A stretch of 64,000 nt of DNA, taken from NCBI GenBank assembly GCA_965224745.1, contig CBDCZY010000010.1:62001-126000 (forward strand), written 5' to 3'. Origin of the DNA: CBDCZY01 sp965224745. Lineage in GTDB: Bacteria; Pseudomonadota; Gammaproteobacteria; Methylococcales; Methylomonadaceae. This document shows, one piece after another, positions 54,616 through 63,735 of this stretch. Numbering within the stretch: the first letter of the stretch is position 1; each line of letters starts with the position of its first letter. Made by a program: the position numbers and the translations under genes. The notes under the pieces were generated by a model. It worked only from the letters and a program-made list of their open reading frames with translations. It made no database searches and was not told where the DNA came from.

Positions 54616-54775
54616 TTCTACTTTGCAGATTACATGTTTTCAAAGGTCGTCATTCCGGCAGGGATTGCCGGAATCCAGACTTCATGGATGAATTTCAGCT
54701 TGCCATCCGTGGCGCTGGATACCCGTTCCCGACGAGTATGACAGCCTTATTGTTAATCTGACAAAGTAGAATTAA
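54612..54775. repeat. 164-bp MITE between sufB and sufC
   Basis: Terminal inverted repeats of about 20 bp: TTAATTCTACTTTG-CAGATTA at the left and TAATCTGACAAAGTAGAATTA at the right. The interior has a nested hairpin (CATTCCGGCAGGGATTGCCGGAATC). A second copy in inverse orientation lies at 58974-59137. It has no coding capacity. The insertion splits the suf operon and probably changes expression of sufC and later genes. Confidence 0.88.
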
Positions 54776-54805
54776 GGGTTTATTGTAAAATTAAGGCAAA
54801 TACGA

Positions 54806-55561
54806 ATGTTAAAAATAGAAAACCTTCACGTTAAGGTTGAAGATAAAACCATTTTAAAAGGGATAAACCTTGAGGTTAAACCGGGCGAAGTCCATGCTAT
54901 TATGGGTCCAAACGGATCAGGGAAAAGTACCTTGGCACACGTTCTTTCCGGCAAGCCTGGTTATACCGTGACGGAGGGAAGTATTTCTTATCAAGGTATA
55001 GATTTGGTGGAGATGGAGCCGGAATTACGGGCTCGCGAAGGCGTTTTTTTGGCGTTTCAATATCCGGTAGAAATCCCTGGCGTCAGCAATATTTATTTAT
55101 TGAAAGCGGCACTGAATGCGATTCTTAAGCATCGCGGTGAAAACGAGGTTGACGCGATGGATTTTCTCACCCTCATTAAAGAAAAAACCAAGCTGGTTGA
55201 GATGGATCAACAGTTTCTTTATCGCGCGGTAAATGAAGGCTTTTCCGGTGGTGAAAAAAAGCGCAACGAAATACTACAAATGGCCGTATTGGAACCTAAG
55301 TTAGCGATTTTGGATGAAACCGATTCAGGTTTGGATATTGATGCACTCAAGGTTGTTTCTCAGGGCGTTAACTCGCTTCGCTCAAAAGAACGCTCTTTCA
55401 TCCTGGTCACTCATTATCAGCGCTTATTAAACTATATCAAACCCGATTATGTGCATGTGTTGGCTGAGGGGAAAATCGCTAAATCCGGTGGTCCAGAATT
55501 GGCTTTGGAATTGGAGGAAAAAGGATATAGTTGGGTGACTGATAGCCCGGCGGTAGCGTAA
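54806..55561 (+). CDS. sufC: Fe-S cluster assembly ATPase SufC
   Basis: 251 residues. ABC-type ATPase that acts with SufB and SufD in the cytoplasm. Walker A GPNGSGKST, the SufC-specific ELRAREGVFLAFQYPVEIPGV, signature FSGGEKKRNEI, Walker B LAILDETDSGLDIDAL and H-loop VTHYQRLL. The stop overlaps the sufD start (TAATG). Confidence 0.97.
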   Translation: MLKIENLHVKVEDKTILKGINLEVKPGEVHAIMGPNGSGKSTLAHVLSGKPGYTVTEGSISYQGIDLVEMEPELRAREGVFLAFQYPVEIPGVSNIYLLKAALNAILKHRGENEVDAMDFLTLIKEKTKLVEMDQQFLYRAVNEGFSGGEKKRNEILQMAVLEPKLAILDETDSGLDIDALKVVSQGVNSLRSKERSFILVTHYQRLLNYIKPDYVHVLAEGKIAKSGGPELALELEEKGYSWVTDSPAVA

Positions 55562-56892
55562 TGACTGAAATGTCTGACAATCGACAGCATTACCTGGATG
55601 CTTATCAAACTCTCCAGCCACAATTACCTGGCCAAAACTTGCCGTGGTTGAAACAATTGCGGGCTGAAGCGTTAACTAAGTTCTCTGATACAGGCTTTCC
55701 ATCGCCCCGGCAGGAAGAGTGGCGCTATACCAATGTCGCTGCGATCGAAAAGAAATTGTTTTCACCTGCTGAACCTATTGAGCCAGCGGCTGAAGATCTT
55801 GCAGGCGTGAAAGCGATGTTGCTGGAGGATGTTTATAAACTGGTATTGGTTGACGGTTTTATCAATACAGCTTTATCAGAATTGCACGATCTACCAGAAG
55901 GCGTACTCATAATGAGCATGTCAGAAGCCTTGGCAGATCATCCCGAGCTTGTAAAAAAATATATTGGGCAAGCCTTGCAGAAGGAAGACCATGGCTTTAT
56001 TCATTTTAATACAGCTTGGTTTACCGAGGGTATTTTTGTGTTCGTGCCAGACCAGGTTGAAATGCCAAAGCCTTTACAATTGGTGCATTGGGTTAATCAA
56101 CCTGATGTTATGGCAACCACTCGAAATTTAGTTGCAGTTGGTGCATCAGCGCAGCTTCAATTAATCCAAAGTTTCGCGGGGGTCGAAAATAATGCTTATC
56201 TGACAGCCGCTGTGAATGAGTTTTTTGTCGATGACCAAGCCCAACTAACGGTTTACCATGACCAATATGAATCATCAAAGGCCTATCATTTTCTAGGGAC
56301 TTATTGCCAGCAGTCGCTCGCTTCCATTCTTAATCATTTCAGTTATGCCCTGGGTGGCTTGTTGGCCCGCCACGAGGTTCATGTCGATCTGAAGCAAGCA
56401 GCGCAATGCCATTTAAATGGACTTTATGTCGGCGTGGGTAAACAACATCTCGATAATCATACCCGCATCAATCATCTCGCGCCGGACGGGATAAGCCGTG
56501 AGAATTACAAGGGCATCATGGATCAACGTGCGCGCGGGGTTTTTCAAGGGCGGGTGGTCGTTCATGAAGATGCACAAAAAACCGATTCTGAAATGAATAA
56601 TCGTAACTTGTTGCTGTCTGAACAGGCAGAGGCTGATACCAAGCCACAACTTGAAATATATGCTGATGATGTGAAGTGTGCGCACGGTGTAACGGTCGGG
56701 CAGTTGGATGAAAAATCGATTTTTTATCTTGCTTCGCGAGGCTTGGATACGGAAACGGCCAGAAATATGCTGACTTTTGCGTTTGCCAATGAGGTGGTCG
56801 AAAAAATAAAGTTTAAACCGTTTCGCGATCAGGTGTTTCAACAATTTCTAACCCATTTTCCACAAGCAGTTGTCATTAAAGAATGGCTATAG
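55561..56892 (+). CDS. sufD: Fe-S cluster assembly protein SufD
   Basis: 443 residues. Paralogue of SufB that completes the SufBC2D complex. EEWRYTNVAAIEKKLF in the N-terminal helical part, then the right-handed beta-helix and the C-terminal YADDVKCAHGVTVGQLDEKSIFYLASRGLD with the H and C of the SufB-SufD interface. It overlaps sufS by 10 bases. Confidence 0.96.
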   Translation: MTEMSDNRQHYLDAYQTLQPQLPGQNLPWLKQLRAEALTKFSDTGFPSPRQEEWRYTNVAAIEKKLFSPAEPIEPAAEDLAGVKAMLLEDVYKLVLVDGFINTALSELHDLPEGVLIMSMSEALADHPELVKKYIGQALQKEDHGFIHFNTAWFTEGIFVFVPDQVEMPKPLQLVHWVNQPDVMATTRNLVAVGASAQLQLIQSFAGVENNAYLTAAVNEFFVDDQAQLTVYHDQYESSKAYHFLGTYCQQSLASILNHFSYALGGLLARHEVHVDLKQAAQCHLNGLYVGVGKQHLDNHTRINHLAPDGISRENYKGIMDQRARGVFQGRVVVHEDAQKTDSEMNNRNLLLSEQAEADTKPQLEIYADDVKCAHGVTVGQLDEKSIFYLASRGLDTETARNMLTFAFANEVVEKIKFKPFRDQVFQQFLTHFPQAVVIKEWL

Positions 56893-58148
56893 TGTTACCC
56901 GATAATTACTCGAAACAGTCCACATCATTTGATTTTGATGTGCAAAAGATACGGGAAGATTTCCCGATCCTTAAACAAACCATTCGAGGTAAACCTCTGG
57001 TCTATTTGGATAACGCAGCAACGTGCCAGAAACCACAGTGCGTTATTGACTCGATTAGCCAGGTTTACCAGCAGGACTACTCCAATGTGCATCGCGGCGT
57101 TCATACCCTCAGTGAACGTTCAACCGCTGCTTATGAAGGCGCAAGAACTAAGATTAAAACGTTCATCAATGCCCGCAGTGAAAAAGAAATAATTTTCGTG
57201 CGCGGTACGACTGAAGCGATTAACCTAGTTGCTCAATCTTTTGGTCGCGCCAACATAAAATCTGGCGATGAAATCGTTATTACCGCGATGGAACATCATT
57301 CGAATATCGTTCCATGGCAAATGCTATGTGCTGAGACGGGCGCGAAACTGCAAGTCGCCCCAATCAATCAACAAGGCGAGTTAATTTTTGCTGAATTTGA
57401 GGCCTTGTTGAATGACCATACCAAATTGGTCTCTGTGGTGCACATGTCGAATGCTTTAGGTTCGATTAATCCGGTCAAAGAAATCATTGCCTTAGCACAT
57501 TCAAAAGATATCCCCGTGATGCTGGACGGTGCACAAGCTATTCCGCATATGCCTGTTGATGTGCAAGCGCTGGATTGCGATTTTTATGCTTTTTCCGGTC
57601 ACAAATTGTACGCGCCTTCCGGTATCGGTGTGCTGTATGGCAAGCAAGCTTTATTAGAAGCAATGCCGCCGTGGCAAGGCGGTGGCGACATGATCCGTCA
57701 AGTTACTTTTGATAAAACTGAATACAACGGTCTGCCCTATAAATTTGAAGCAGGAACCCCTAATATTGCCGATACAATAGCGTTGGGTACCGCCGTGGAT
57801 TACCTCAATCAAATTGGCATGGATAAACTGGCTGACTATGAACATCAACTGCTAACCTATGCAACAGAGCAGGCGCGCCAAGTCAAAGGACTCAAGATTG
57901 TCGGAGATGCGGCCAATAAAGGCGGCATTGTTTCGTTTGTTTTGGATTCTGTTCATCCGCATGACATCGGCACCATGTTAGACCACGTTGGAATTGCCAT
58001 TCGGGCAGGGCACCATTGTGCCATGCCGGTCATGGATTTTTATCAGGTTCCGGCTACGGCACGGGCATCTTTTGCTGCCTATAATACCTTCGAAGAAATT
58101 GATGTTTTGATAGAAGGTTTAAATCAATTAATAGAGGTATTTGGTTAA
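56883..58148 (+). CDS. sufS: Cysteine desulfurase SufS
   Basis: 421 residues, PLP enzyme of the class II desulfurases. It removes sulfur from cysteine for cluster assembly. VYLDNAATCQKP, HRGVHTLSERST, the PLP lysine in FYAFSGHKLYAPSGIGVLYG near residue 237, and the persulfide cysteine in IRAGHHCAMPVMDFY near residue 377. The start lies inside sufD and the stop overlaps the next gene (TAATG). Confidence 0.97.
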   Translation: MAIVLPDNYSKQSTSFDFDVQKIREDFPILKQTIRGKPLVYLDNAATCQKPQCVIDSISQVYQQDYSNVHRGVHTLSERSTAAYEGARTKIKTFINARSEKEIIFVRGTTEAINLVAQSFGRANIKSGDEIVITAMEHHSNIVPWQMLCAETGAKLQVAPINQQGELIFAEFEALLNDHTKLVSVVHMSNALGSINPVKEIIALAHSKDIPVMLDGAQAIPHMPVDVQALDCDFYAFSGHKLYAPSGIGVLYGKQALLEAMPPWQGGGDMIRQVTFDKTEYNGLPYKFEAGTPNIADTIALGTAVDYLNQIGMDKLADYEHQLLTYATEQARQVKGLKIVGDAANKGGIVSFVLDSVHPHDIGTMLDHVGIAIRAGHHCAMPVMDFYQVPATARASFAAYNTFEEIDVLIEGLNQLIEVFG

Positions 58149-58600
58149 TGTTTGAAGATTTACGCGATCTTTATCAAGAAGTTATCTTTGACCACAATCG
58201 TAATCCCCGAAATTTCAGGGTAATGAGCGACGCGAGTAGAGAAGTGGAAGGATTTAATCCGTTGTGTGGAGATCGCCTGACGCTATACCTCAAAATTGAC
58301 GGCGGCATTATCGAAGATGCTAGTTTTCAAGGCTCCGGTTGCGCAATATCAACCGCTTCGGTTTCGCTAATGACTGAAATCGTAAAAGGCAAGACCGAAC
58401 AAGAAGCCTTGGATTTATTCGAGACTTTTCACCAAATGACGACAGGTAAAAGTGAAGACATCAACCTGGAAGCCGTCGGTAAACTTGCCGTATTAGCAGG
58501 TGTTAGAGACTATCCAGCTCGAGTTAAATGCGCAACGCTGGCATGGCATACGCTCGACGCCGCACTGAAAAACCAACAGCAAGCGGTTTCTACAGAATAA
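58148..58600 (+). CDS. sufU: SUF-system NifU/SufU-type scaffold or sulfur acceptor
   Basis: 150 residues: DLYQEVIFDHNRNPRNF, NPLCGDRLTLYLKI (first Cys and Asp), FQGSGCAISTASVSLM (second Cys) and the last Cys in RVKCATLAWHTL. In Gram-positive bacteria SufU takes sulfur from SufS. Here it replaces SufE, which E. coli uses. Eight bases separate it from the ferredoxin gene. Confidence 0.93.
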   Translation: MFEDLRDLYQEVIFDHNRNPRNFRVMSDASREVEGFNPLCGDRLTLYLKIDGGIIEDASFQGSGCAISTASVSLMTEIVKGKTEQEALDLFETFHQMTTGKSEDINLEAVGKLAVLAGVRDYPARVKCATLAWHTLDAALKNQQQAVSTE

Positions 58601-58608
58601 GGTAATCG

Positions 58609-58917
58609 ATGGCCGACTGGATAGACGTTGCAGATCAAAGCGATTTCTTAACGACTGACCGAAAAGTGGTTGATGTTGATGGCGCCGAAGTACTAGTCAT
58701 TAACCTGAATGGAGAGTTTTTCGCTATAGAGGATTCTTGTACACACGACCACGAAGAAATATCCAGTGGGACTATTGAAGGTGATGAAATAATCTGTCCT
58801 CGACACGGCGCACGCTTTTGCATCAAAACCGGTGCTTTTAGATCAGCGCCGGCTTATGAGGATATTCCTGTCTTTCCAGTGAGAGTCGAGCAAGGCAAGA
58901 TTCAAATCAAGTCATAA
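58609..58917 (+). CDS. Rieske-type 2Fe-2S ferredoxin of the SUF operon
   Basis: 102 residues. The Rieske motifs C-T-H (EDSCTHDHEEISSG) and C-P-R-H (EIICPRHGARFCIKTG) are intact. Resembles the ferredoxin components of non-heme oxygenases. As the last gene of the operon it may supply electrons for cluster assembly or act as a cluster recipient; this role is inferred from position only. Confidence 0.93.
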   Translation: MADWIDVADQSDFLTTDRKVVDVDGAEVLVINLNGEFFAIEDSCTHDHEEISSGTIEGDEIICPRHGARFCIKTGAFRSAPAYEDIPVFPVRVEQGKIQIKS

Positions 58918-58973
58918 GAATAAACCCATCAACTAGACACTCGTTGTCAAATTTTCCATAAAACCGTAATACG

Positions 58974-59137
58974 TTCTACTTTGTCAGATTAACCATAAGG
59001 CCATCATACTCGTCGGCAGTGGGTGTCCACCGTCACGGAAGGCAATCTGAAACTCATCCATGAAGTCTGAATTCCGGCAATCCATCCCGGAAGACGATGT
59101 TGGAAAAATGAACCTTGTAATCTGACAAAGTAGAATT
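58974..59137. repeat. 164-bp MITE downstream of the SUF operon, inverse copy
   Basis: TTCTACTTTGTCAGATTAAC at the left and TAATCTGACAAAGTAGAATT at the right. Its full sequence aligns with the reverse complement of 54612-54775 at roughly 80 percent. It lies 56 bp after the ferredoxin gene. The two copies thus bracket sufC to the ferredoxin gene as a large inverted repeat. Confidence 0.88.
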
Positions 59138-59263
59138 TACCCCCTCAACAAAGCAGTATCAAACCAATTTATTTGGAATCGCTCTGCTGTAAAGCTGGAT
59201 CTCAGTGATTCACTCTTGCAATGGGCAATTGGATTCCCTGAGCTGAAAGAGTGGTTAAGTTAG
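59138..59263 (+). pseudogene. Unrecognised gene remnant after the MITE
   Basis: An open frame of about 42 codons with no start codon, ending LDLSDSLLQWAIGFPELKEWLS before a stop. The MITE or an earlier deletion removed the 5' part. I do not recognise the family. The rest of the gap to 59640 has short AT-rich sequence and no gene. Confidence 0.35.
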
Positions 59264-59667
59264 ATAAGGCAATGAATGGTTGGTCTTTTATAAACTCAAA
59301 GAAGCATCCTTCTTATTCATAGTATAAAGTTAATGGGGGATATGTCATAACTCAAAGTTCAATAAACGCAATGAAATTTGTACGAGAAGCTCATTTAGGC
59401 ATGAAAAGCTGTAGCAATTAGCATCAATATGCAGCTTTCTATATCCATGGCTATACTTAGTTAGTTTCCGTCCAAAAACAGCGAATTATTTGCTATAAAA
59501 AAAATGACACCAGACCAGTCGCCAAAAATGAATTGCTTTGTACGGTAGGGTTTGCTGCATATTGGTCAACCCTCAATCTTTTTGTAAAAATTACATTTTT
59601 TAGGCACATCTTTCCTGAGGAACTATTACACCCTTGATCAGCCTGTTTGTGGTTACCCTAATTTTAA

Positions 59668-61005
59668 CTAGGGTGCTTGTAATCGAGCCATTATCACTAA
59701 ATTGTGTGTAACCACCGATGACCACACATAGTTTTTAAAATGCTCTAGACCTTTCCAGTTACAGCGAGACAAGCCAAAGCATCGTTTCAAGTAAGAGATA
59801 CCGGCTTCAATTCCAGCTCTGAAATTTCTGAGCTTTCTGTAAACCCAGGGGCTTTTCGTCATCTCAAGTATGGCTAACCCTTTTTTCTTATGGAAAGCAA
59901 CATCTTTTATGTTTCGTTGTTTAGCCGTGTCGAGATTTTCTTTGCTGGCATACCCCCCGTCTGCTGCGACTTGCCTGGGCGCCTTACCATAGTGGTCAAT
60001 ATGACGATCCACCATGGGGATGAACTGTTCCGAATCAGCCGGGTTACCCGTTTCAACGACAACATCCAGTACCATACCACTGCGACCCGTACTTAAATTC
60101 AGTTTGTGTCCATATTGTATATCCCGGCTGCCTTTAACAATAATATCGCTGTGTGCTTCAAACAGACTGAATACTTTTTCCGATGCGGGGACTTTCTCTC
60201 CATTAAACACACGTCTTGTCGTTTGATTGATGACCTGATCAATCAAAGGCAGATAATGATTGACCTCCAGGCGCCAATATTCCCAGCCGGGTGGCGGTTT
60301 TACATGACCGGCTATTTGCGCATTGTTGAGGTACTGACGTGTCTTTTTCGTGTAGTGAACAAGATCACTGTATAAGGCTTTTTTCTTATCCTTTCCACGG
60401 GTATAGATAATTGCACGCGCACGTTTTTTTGCTGCGCGATAATGGTGATGGCAGTCAAATTCCAAACCCATTTCGCTGGCTTGATTGAGTAATCTCGTCA
60501 TCACCCGCACGGCATCCCATAACAGGCTACTGTCGGTTGGTTCGTGGATATGTGTTTCTGTGACGGTACTATCAATGCGCAACATGCTGCCTTTTTCAAT
60601 GCCGGTTTTATTGGCATCATTGAGCAATGCCAGGTTAATACGTTCCCATGTCGGGTCGAGTATCCGGCTGATTGCCCCTTGCAAAGCCGACTTCTTGGGG
60701 ACAAATCCATCGCTCAGCCGGGCAAATGTTTGACACGAGACCGAATCCAGCAAAACAAATGATAATTCTTCATAACTGAGTTGCCGATGTTGCTTTAAGA
60801 TCGCGCAACGTAATATGGATTCAACTGACATCCCTTTTCGACCACTTTCATCTTTTAAATCGATCGTGCAGATGTCTTTTTCTACCCAATCCAGTATTTC
60901 TCTATGTTCATCCAATATCATGGAAATAATTTTTAATTCTTGGCCAATCTCGTGTTCAACATAATTATCGAATATACTTGTCTGTAGGCGTTGTTTTTGG
61001 CGCAT
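59668..61005 (-). CDS. DDE transposase (IS5-superfamily/ISNCY-like)
   Basis: About 445 residues from MRQKQRLQTSIFDNYVEHEIG; an extension to 61044 has a weaker start. DUF772-type N-terminal domain (GMSVESILRCAILKQHRQLSYEELSFVLLDSVSCQTFARL), then the DDE domain: MLRIDSTVTETHI (D), RQVAADGGYASKENL (D) and FRAGIEAGISYLKRCFGLSRCNWKG (E). Imperfect inverted repeats near 59655-59680 and 61050-61075 (TGCTTGTAATC and TGCTTATAATC) suggest the element spans roughly 59645-61080. Exact IS family uncertain. Confidence 0.88.
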   Translation of the reverse strand: MRQKQRLQTSIFDNYVEHEIGQELKIISMILDEHREILDWVEKDICTIDLKDESGRKGMSVESILRCAILKQHRQLSYEELSFVLLDSVSCQTFARLSDGFVPKKSALQGAISRILDPTWERINLALLNDANKTGIEKGSMLRIDSTVTETHIHEPTDSSLLWDAVRVMTRLLNQASEMGLEFDCHHHYRAAKKRARAIIYTRGKDKKKALYSDLVHYTKKTRQYLNNAQIAGHVKPPPGWEYWRLEVNHYLPLIDQVINQTTRRVFNGEKVPASEKVFSLFEAHSDIIVKGSRDIQYGHKLNLSTGRSGMVLDVVVETGNPADSEQFIPMVDRHIDHYGKAPRQVAADGGYASKENLDTAKQRNIKDVAFHKKKGLAILEMTKSPWVYRKLRNFRAGIEAGISYLKRCFGLSRCNWKGLEHFKNYVWSSVVTHNLVIMARLQAP

Positions 61006-61226
61006 CTTTTTCCCTCGGCTTTTTTTAATTATGTTTAGAATCAATTGCTTAGATTATAAGCATACCAGAATTAGCCGGGGAATTCATCTTGTTTTTGTGA
61101 TTTTTTCTATGTTTTTCATAGGGTTGTAGTTTATGGATGAGAACTAGTTAATCAGTTAAACCTTTATTCGAGAAACTTACCAGATTTGTACTCAGCCTTT
61201 TTTCGCAACAAAAGAAATTAGAAGTA

Positions 61227-62171
61227 ATGACCAATAAATTTCATCTTATTAATGAGTTTAAAGATGTTGATAGTTTAAGTGACCGGGATTTTGAAATCTT
61301 CATTCAAAAACTACTTGAAGCATCAGGCTGGACAAATGCAATCATAACAGAGATAGGCAAAGAATTCAGACATGGAGATGGTGGAGTAGACATTTTTGCC
61401 TATAAAGCTGGTCGAAAGTTTGCTATCGAAGTTAAACAACGAAATATTCAAACTACAGTAGATGTAAAGTCCCTAAACCAGTTGGTAACAGGTGCTCGAT
61501 TAGCCAAAGTCAATAACATGATATTGGTGACAAACTCTTACTTTACTTCAGAGGTAAAGGTAAGGGCTTTAAGGTTAGGTGTCGAGCTAATAGATAGGGA
61601 GGAATTGCAAAATCTTTGGGTGAAGAAGCACTCGGAAATAGGTCGAGATATAAAACCTCGTAAGTATCAGACGCAAGTTATACAAGAGGCAGTTACTCAA
61701 TATGAAAGAGGAAAAAATAAAGTATTGATAGAAATGGCGACAGGTTTGGGTAAAACCTATACTGTTGCGTTATTAATAAAGGAATTAATACAAAACTCAG
61801 TTAAACGTCCAAGAGTGATGTTTATTGCTCACCAAGTAGAAATTCTTCTGCAATCAGTAACAGCATTTAAAAATGTATTGGGCATAGGCTCATATAGTTT
61901 CTCGGCATGTTTTTCTGGGTCAGCACCCGAGGCTACAGATTTTGTTTTTGCCAGTTTTGATACTCTATATGGACAGCTTGAAAGTCTTAAAAAAGAAACA
62001 TTTGATTTCATCATAGTTGATGAAGCTCATCACACACCTGCAAGAACCTTTTCCGAAGTTGTAAGAAACTTTGTTCCAAAATTACTGATCGGGCTAACAG
62101 CTACGCCAAATCGAGCTGATAATAATGTTAGGCGACAATTAACCTGTCCGGTCAGACGACAATTATCTTGA
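61227..62171 (+). pseudogene. Mrr-type endonuclease/DEAD helicase, cut by IS21
   Basis: The first 130 residues are a restriction-endonuclease (Mrr_cat) domain: LSDRDFEIFIQKLLEASGW, GDGGVDIFAYKAGRKFAIEVKQR with D...E-x-K. Residues 150-300 are the first RecA-like domain of a superfamily 2 helicase: Walker A EMATGLGKTYT, DEAH box FIIVDEAHH, and motif III LLIGLTATPNR. At about 62126 the IS21 left end begins and the last 15 residues are IS sequence. The second helicase domain is absent from the window. It was probably a DNA-defence enzyme. Confidence 0.88.
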
Positions 62172-62223
62172 CCGGTTGAGTGTATAAACTGATAAGTACT
62201 TTTTACTCTTAGGAGGAAGTGAC

Positions 62224-63735
62224 TTGTCCGGTAAACACATCACTCAATTACAGGAAAATAGTTATATGAAAAATCGTCAGACAGGTTGTACGCAGGAGAC
62301 ATCCGCAGCAAAAGCCGGCATCAGTGTTCGATCAGGTTGCCGGATCGAAAAAGGTGAAAGAGCTGAACACAAAGAACGAAAGTGGCGAACGCGCAAAGAT
62401 CCATTAGAAGCCGTATGGGACTCAGAACTGGTTCCGTTATTAGAAGATGAATCGTCCTTAACTGGCATTACCCTGTGGGAGCATCTGGATGAGCAGCATC
62501 CGGGAAAGTATCCAGAGAAATACCTTCGGACACTGCAAAGACGTGTTAAACACTGGCAGGCCACACAAGGCCCGGACAAAGAAGTCATGTTTCGTCAGTC
62601 GGTACCTGCGGGTCATCAGGGACTATCTGATTTTACGCACCCCAATACCGTCATTACGATAGACGGGAAGGCGTTCGCACATTTACTGTACCAGTTTCGC
62701 CTGGCTTTTAGTGGTTGGCGTCATGTCCATGTTATTCAGGGCGGAGAAAGCTACAGTGCACTGGCTGACGGCTTACAAAGTGCATTACACACCTTAGGCG
62801 GTTCACCAAAGGAACATCGTACAGACAGCCTCAGTGCGGCTTACGTCAATAACGTAGAAAAACAGCGACTGACGGAAGACTATCATGATTTATGTAAGCA
62901 TTATGGCATGCGGCCCACCATCAATAATCTGGGCATTAGTCATGAAAATGGCGCCATTGAAGCACCGCATGGCTCATTAAAACGTCGCATTGATCAAGCC
63001 ATAAAGTTACGCGGTTCGAATGATTTTTCTACACTCCGTGCTTATCGAGAGTTTCTTGAACACATTGTCGACAAACTGAACAGACGATGCAAAGGCAGGT
63101 TGGCCGAAGAGCACAAAACCCTGTTAGCCTTACCCAAACACCGATTTGTTGATTATGCTGAGCTGTCGGTAAAAGTCACCACCAGCAGTACCATTGCTGT
63201 AAAACGCGCATTGTATACCGTCCCTTCACGCCTTATCGGTGAAAGCGTCAGGGTGCATCTCTACCATGATCGTTTGGTCTGCTTTGTTGGCCAAACTCGG
63301 GTGATCAATCTGCCTCGGATTTATCCAACAACGCCCACCGGCCGAGCGCGACGAATAGATTACCGGCATATCATTCATTCTCTGGCAGCCAAACCACAAG
63401 CCTTCCGCTTCTCACAGTTTCGCGATAATATTTTGCCTAACACGCAATATCGGGCTTTATGGAAGCAGGCAGAGAAACAGTTTACACCGCAAGAAGCATG
63501 CAAGTGGATGGTTGCTGTTTTACGCTTTGCCTATGATTATGATTGCGAAAGTGCCCTGGCAACTGAGCTAATGCGACAGGCAGAACAAGGTGCCTTGCCC
63601 GATTTAACATCCCTGCAGGCAAGGTATTTACAACACAGTACACCGCCACCGATACCGCTACGCCAACACCAGGTTGCTGACTATGATCAACTACTGACCG
63701 GTCAGTGGATGAGACAGGAGGTGTGCTGTGAGTGA
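62224..63735 (+). CDS. istA: IS21-family transposase IstA
   Basis: 503 residues. TTG start at 62224 with a strong AGGAGG upstream. N-terminal helix-turn-helix (SAAKAGISVRSGCRIEKGE), the rve integrase core with VITIDGKAFAH (D), KEHRTDSLSAAYVNN (D) and NLGISHENGAIEAPHGSLKRR (E), and a C-terminal beta-barrel with VKRALYTVPSRLIGESVRVHLY. Complete and apparently functional. Its stop overlaps the istB start. Confidence 0.95.
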   Translation: MSGKHITQLQENSYMKNRQTGCTQETSAAKAGISVRSGCRIEKGERAEHKERKWRTRKDPLEAVWDSELVPLLEDESSLTGITLWEHLDEQHPGKYPEKYLRTLQRRVKHWQATQGPDKEVMFRQSVPAGHQGLSDFTHPNTVITIDGKAFAHLLYQFRLAFSGWRHVHVIQGGESYSALADGLQSALHTLGGSPKEHRTDSLSAAYVNNVEKQRLTEDYHDLCKHYGMRPTINNLGISHENGAIEAPHGSLKRRIDQAIKLRGSNDFSTLRAYREFLEHIVDKLNRRCKGRLAEEHKTLLALPKHRFVDYAELSVKVTTSSTIAVKRALYTVPSRLIGESVRVHLYHDRLVCFVGQTRVINLPRIYPTTPTGRARRIDYRHIIHSLAAKPQAFRFSQFRDNILPNTQYRALWKQAEKQFTPQEACKWMVAVLRFAYDYDCESALATELMRQAEQGALPDLTSLQARYLQHSTPPPIPLRQHQVADYDQLLTGQWMRQEVCCE

